NCBI GenBank assembly: GCA_013203365.1
Contig: JABMQG010000463.1
Location: forward strand, 1 to 7,841
Length of the DNA: 7,841 nt
DNA from: Planctomycetota bacterium
GTDB lineage: Bacteria > Planctomycetota > Phycisphaerae > SM23-33 > FEN-1343
Reading direction: 5' to 3'
Made by a program: the position numbers and the translations under genes. Of this stretch, positions 6,248 to 7,841 are shown piece after piece. Below the pieces are notes generated by a model. That model saw only the letters and a list, made by a program, of their open reading frames with translations. It did no database searches and was not told the origin of the DNA. Position 1 is the first letter of the stretch. Each line of letters opens with the position of its first letter.

Positions 6248-7516
6248 ATGGCAAGAAAGAAAGCAAACGAACTGGCGGCAGGACTTTTCGTCATAGCCTG
6301 CGGGACGGCGATCGTCGCCGTGATCGTCTGGCTGGGCGGGATGCGGTTCGGCGGGCAATACGTGTACGTCACCGCGCCGCTGGAAAGCGGGGACATAAGC
6401 ATCGCCGAGGGCAGCCTTGTCAAACTCGGCCCGGTCGAGGTGGGAAAGGTCGACCGCGTCAAGGGGGGGGACGACTGGAAAGACCTGATCTTCCGCGTTC
6501 GCCTCAGCAGACCCGTGGACATCCGCAGCGACGCCGTGATCGAAAGCACCCCTCCTACACTGGGAGGCCTGGGCAGTCTGATCGTGCTGCACCGCGGCTC
6601 CGGCGAGGCACCCCAGGCCGACGACAATCATCCCGTCCGTCTCCGGATCGGGCCAAACCCCATTGTTCGCGACCTTCAGCGACAGATTGGGTACGGAAAG
6701 GACGAACAGACCGCCTTCCAGGCCGTCTTAGCCAGCTTGGCCAGTATCGTCACCAGCCTGGACCGTGAATTGTCGGCGGACGACGAGACGAACATCATGT
6801 CCAACGTCCGAGCGGCAATCGTGCAACTTCGACAGACCGCCGCGATAATCAACCAACAGGTCGAAAAACTCAATTGCGAACTTGACGCCCGCAAACCCGC
6901 CAGCCTGCTGGCCAAGACGCATGATTCTCTGGACAACGTTCGAAAGGCCACAGGCGAAATGTCCGCACTCATGGTCAACGTTCGACCGCAGATCGAGCGG
7001 GCGGCAAGCAGAACGGCCAGCGCGGCCGAACGCATCGATGAGTATGCCCAAGCCGACCTGGCCGAGCTGCTCAAATCCGCACGCGCCGGCGCCGACCAAC
7101 TGCTCGATACGCTCGGTGATCTCCGGGAAGTCTCTTCCACAGCCAAGGACATAGTGACCTTGAACCGGGACAATATTGACGAGACGATCTCTAACCTCAC
7201 CCAGGTATCGGTAAACCTCAAGGCGGCCTCTCGCGACATTCGCCGCCATCCTTGGAAACTGCTGGGTGAGTCGAAAACCAAGGATATCCGCAGCGAGAAC
7301 ATTCAGAACGCCGCCGAGTCCTTTGCCGAGGCCGCCAGGCAGCTCGACGACGCCATCGGCCGTATGAAAGGCATTTCTTCTCGAACCGCCCAAGCCGCCG
7401 GCAAGCCGATCACCGCGGCAAAGGCCCAGATCGAACAGCTCAGCCAAAAGATCGGCGACAGCTACGAAAACTTCACCCGCGCCGAACGGGCGTTGTGGAA
7501 CGAACTGGCAAAGTGA
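6248..7516 (+). CDS. mlaD: MlaD-type MCE-domain protein with a long helical tail
   Basis: MCE proteins form hexameric lipid-binding rings in the periplasm, attached to the MlaE-MlaF complex. The 422-residue protein has a short basic N-terminus, one membrane anchor (about 10-30) and a single MCE domain (about 36-118). Features of the domain are the strand VYVTAPLESG, 'SLVKLGPVEVGKVDRV' and the pore-loop region TLGGLGSLIVL (104-114). From about 150 to 422 it is almost entirely predicted helix with heptad-like Leu/Ile/Ala spacing, interrupted by 'RRHPWKLLG' (332-340), a motif that recurs in longer MlaD-like proteins. E. coli MlaD is only about 183 residues, so this one may extend a helical tube further across the periplasm. 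GGGAG (6233-6237) lies 10 nt before the ATG. An eight-G run at 6463-6470 (residues 72-75) is a possible slippage or sequencing-error site. It is the last gene of the operon; no hairpin terminator was seen after it. Confidence 0.92.
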   Translation: MARKKANELAAGLFVIACGTAIVAVIVWLGGMRFGGQYVYVTAPLESGDISIAEGSLVKLGPVEVGKVDRVKGGDDWKDLIFRVRLSRPVDIRSDAVIESTPPTLGGLGSLIVLHRGSGEAPQADDNHPVRLRIGPNPIVRDLQRQIGYGKDEQTAFQAVLASLASIVTSLDRELSADDETNIMSNVRAAIVQLRQTAAIINQQVEKLNCELDARKPASLLAKTHDSLDNVRKATGEMSALMVNVRPQIERAASRTASAAERIDEYAQADLAELLKSARAGADQLLDTLGDLREVSSTAKDIVTLNRDNIDETISNLTQVSVNLKAASRDIRRHPWKLLGESKTKDIRSENIQNAAESFAEAARQLDDAIGRMKGISSRTAQAAGKPITAAKAQIEQLSQKIGDSYENFTRAERALWNELAK

Positions 7517-7544
7517 CCGCGTGTGCGACAATTCTTCCTGGCCG

Positions 7545-7649
7545 TTGTTAACGTCTGTTTAGTGCGTTTGTTACCGTTATTGGAGAGGATGCAAACTTGC
7601 AGGCCGACGATGAAGCCGGTGGTGTGGTATCATGGCTTTCTCTAACGGT
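7545..7649. repeat. Short related repeats in the gap upstream of the GH127 gene
   Basis: TTGTTAACG (7545-7553) and TTGTTACCG (7568-7576) are near-identical direct repeats 23 bp apart, about two helical turns. ACCGTTA (7573-7579) recurs inverted as TAACGGT (7643-7649), flanking the -10 candidate. The pattern would suit operator sites for a sugar-responsive regulator, but the repeats are short and may be chance. Confidence 0.25.
7625..7633 (+). promoter_or_regulatory. Candidate extended -10 promoter for the GH127 gene
   Basis: TGGTATCAT (7625-7633) matches an extended -10 (TGn then five of six bases of TATAAT), 67 nt before ATG 7701. No good -35 lies 16-18 nt upstream; TTGCAG at 7597-7602 is 25 nt away. 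An extended -10 promoter can work without a strong -35, but support is weak. Confidence 0.3.
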
Positions 7650-7700
7650 GGTCGTCAGCGGGCAGTCATACGGGAAATGTCGGTTCATGGGAGTAACACC

Positions 7701-7841
7701 ATGCCTCAGGTCAAGCGCCGGATGGAGGATCTGGATCTCAAGAGCGTCACAATCGACGATGCATTCTGGTCGCCGCGGCAGAAGATCAATCGCGAGGTCT
7801 GCATACCGCACCAGTACCGCCAGTGCGAGCGGACCGGCCGA
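7701..7841 (+). CDS. Glycoside hydrolase family 127 (DUF1680) protein, N-terminal fragment
   Basis: Forty-seven codons are present before the window ends. Residues 15-47 include SVTIDDAFWSPR, then 'IPHQYRQCERTGR', the characteristic opening of GH127 proteins. The family includes retaining beta-L-arabinofuranosidases that use a zinc-bound cysteine nucleophile; those residues lie beyond the edge. No signal peptide is seen, so the fragment suggests a cytoplasmic enzyme acting on imported arabinose-containing oligosaccharides. The start at ATG 7701 has GGGAG at 7689-7693, 7 nt upstream; the internal ATG 7722 lacks such a site. It is separated from mlaD by 184 nt and is probably an independent transcription unit. 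The exact substrate cannot be read from this fragment. Confidence 0.85.
   Translation, partial: MPQVKRRMEDLDLKSVTIDDAFWSPRQKINREVCIPHQYRQCERTGR

Noticed and set aside
6208..6768. 186-codon plus-strand frame overlapping the start of mlaD
   Set aside because: Arg/Gly/Pro-rich translation with no family resemblance; it is the shifted frame of the well-supported MCE gene.
7517..7560. Intrinsic terminator after mlaD
   Set aside because: No GC-rich stem followed by a T tract could be found; the GTTAAC palindrome alone is too short.

Overview
This is a high-GC bacterial window that most likely comes from a planctomycete (Planctomycetota, possibly Phycisphaerae-like). The main clue is the membrane protein at the left end. 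It carries a CxxCGYNL...CPECG zinc ribbon between hydrophobic segments, an architecture I associate with that phylum. A HEAT-type lipoprotein and a STAS-first MCE operon fit this assignment. It rests on protein style only; there is no rRNA or other marker in the window.

Layout. Minus strand, read right to left from about 2610: a TPR-repeat lipoprotein, then after 49 nt the zinc-ribbon multi-pass membrane protein, then after 84 nt the first 19 codons of a probable homoserine dehydrogenase (hom) running off the left edge. A good sigma70-type promoter (TTGACT, 17 nt, TATTAC) sits immediately upstream of the TPR gene and may drive all three. Plus strand, from 2800: endonuclease V (nfi), a repair nuclease for deaminated bases, transcribed divergently from the TPR gene. 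After a 150-nt gap come five tightly packed genes (3655-7516): a small HEAT-like lipoprotein, a single-domain STAS protein, an MlaE-type permease, an MlaF-type ATPase and an MlaD-type MCE protein. The window ends with the start of a GH127-family glycosidase (beta-L-arabinofuranosidase type) after a 184-nt non-coding gap.

How they work together. The five-gene block is an MCE (Mla-like) lipid transporter. MlaE forms the inner-membrane permease, MlaF powers it, the STAS protein is expected to dock on MlaF as MlaB does in E. coli, and MlaD is a membrane-anchored lipid-binding subunit with a long helical periplasmic tail. No MlaC-type soluble carrier or MlaA-type outer-membrane lipoprotein is visible. 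The lipoprotein gene that leads the operon, overlapping the STAS gene by 11 nt, is the most interesting candidate for an undescribed accessory part.

I see no tRNA, rRNA, CRISPR array, insertion sequence or phage gene. No gene-free stretch reaches 300 nt. The longest gaps are 2608-2799 (divergent promoters), 3505-3654 (a hairpin and a short palindrome) and 7517-7700 (short repeats and a weak promoter candidate).
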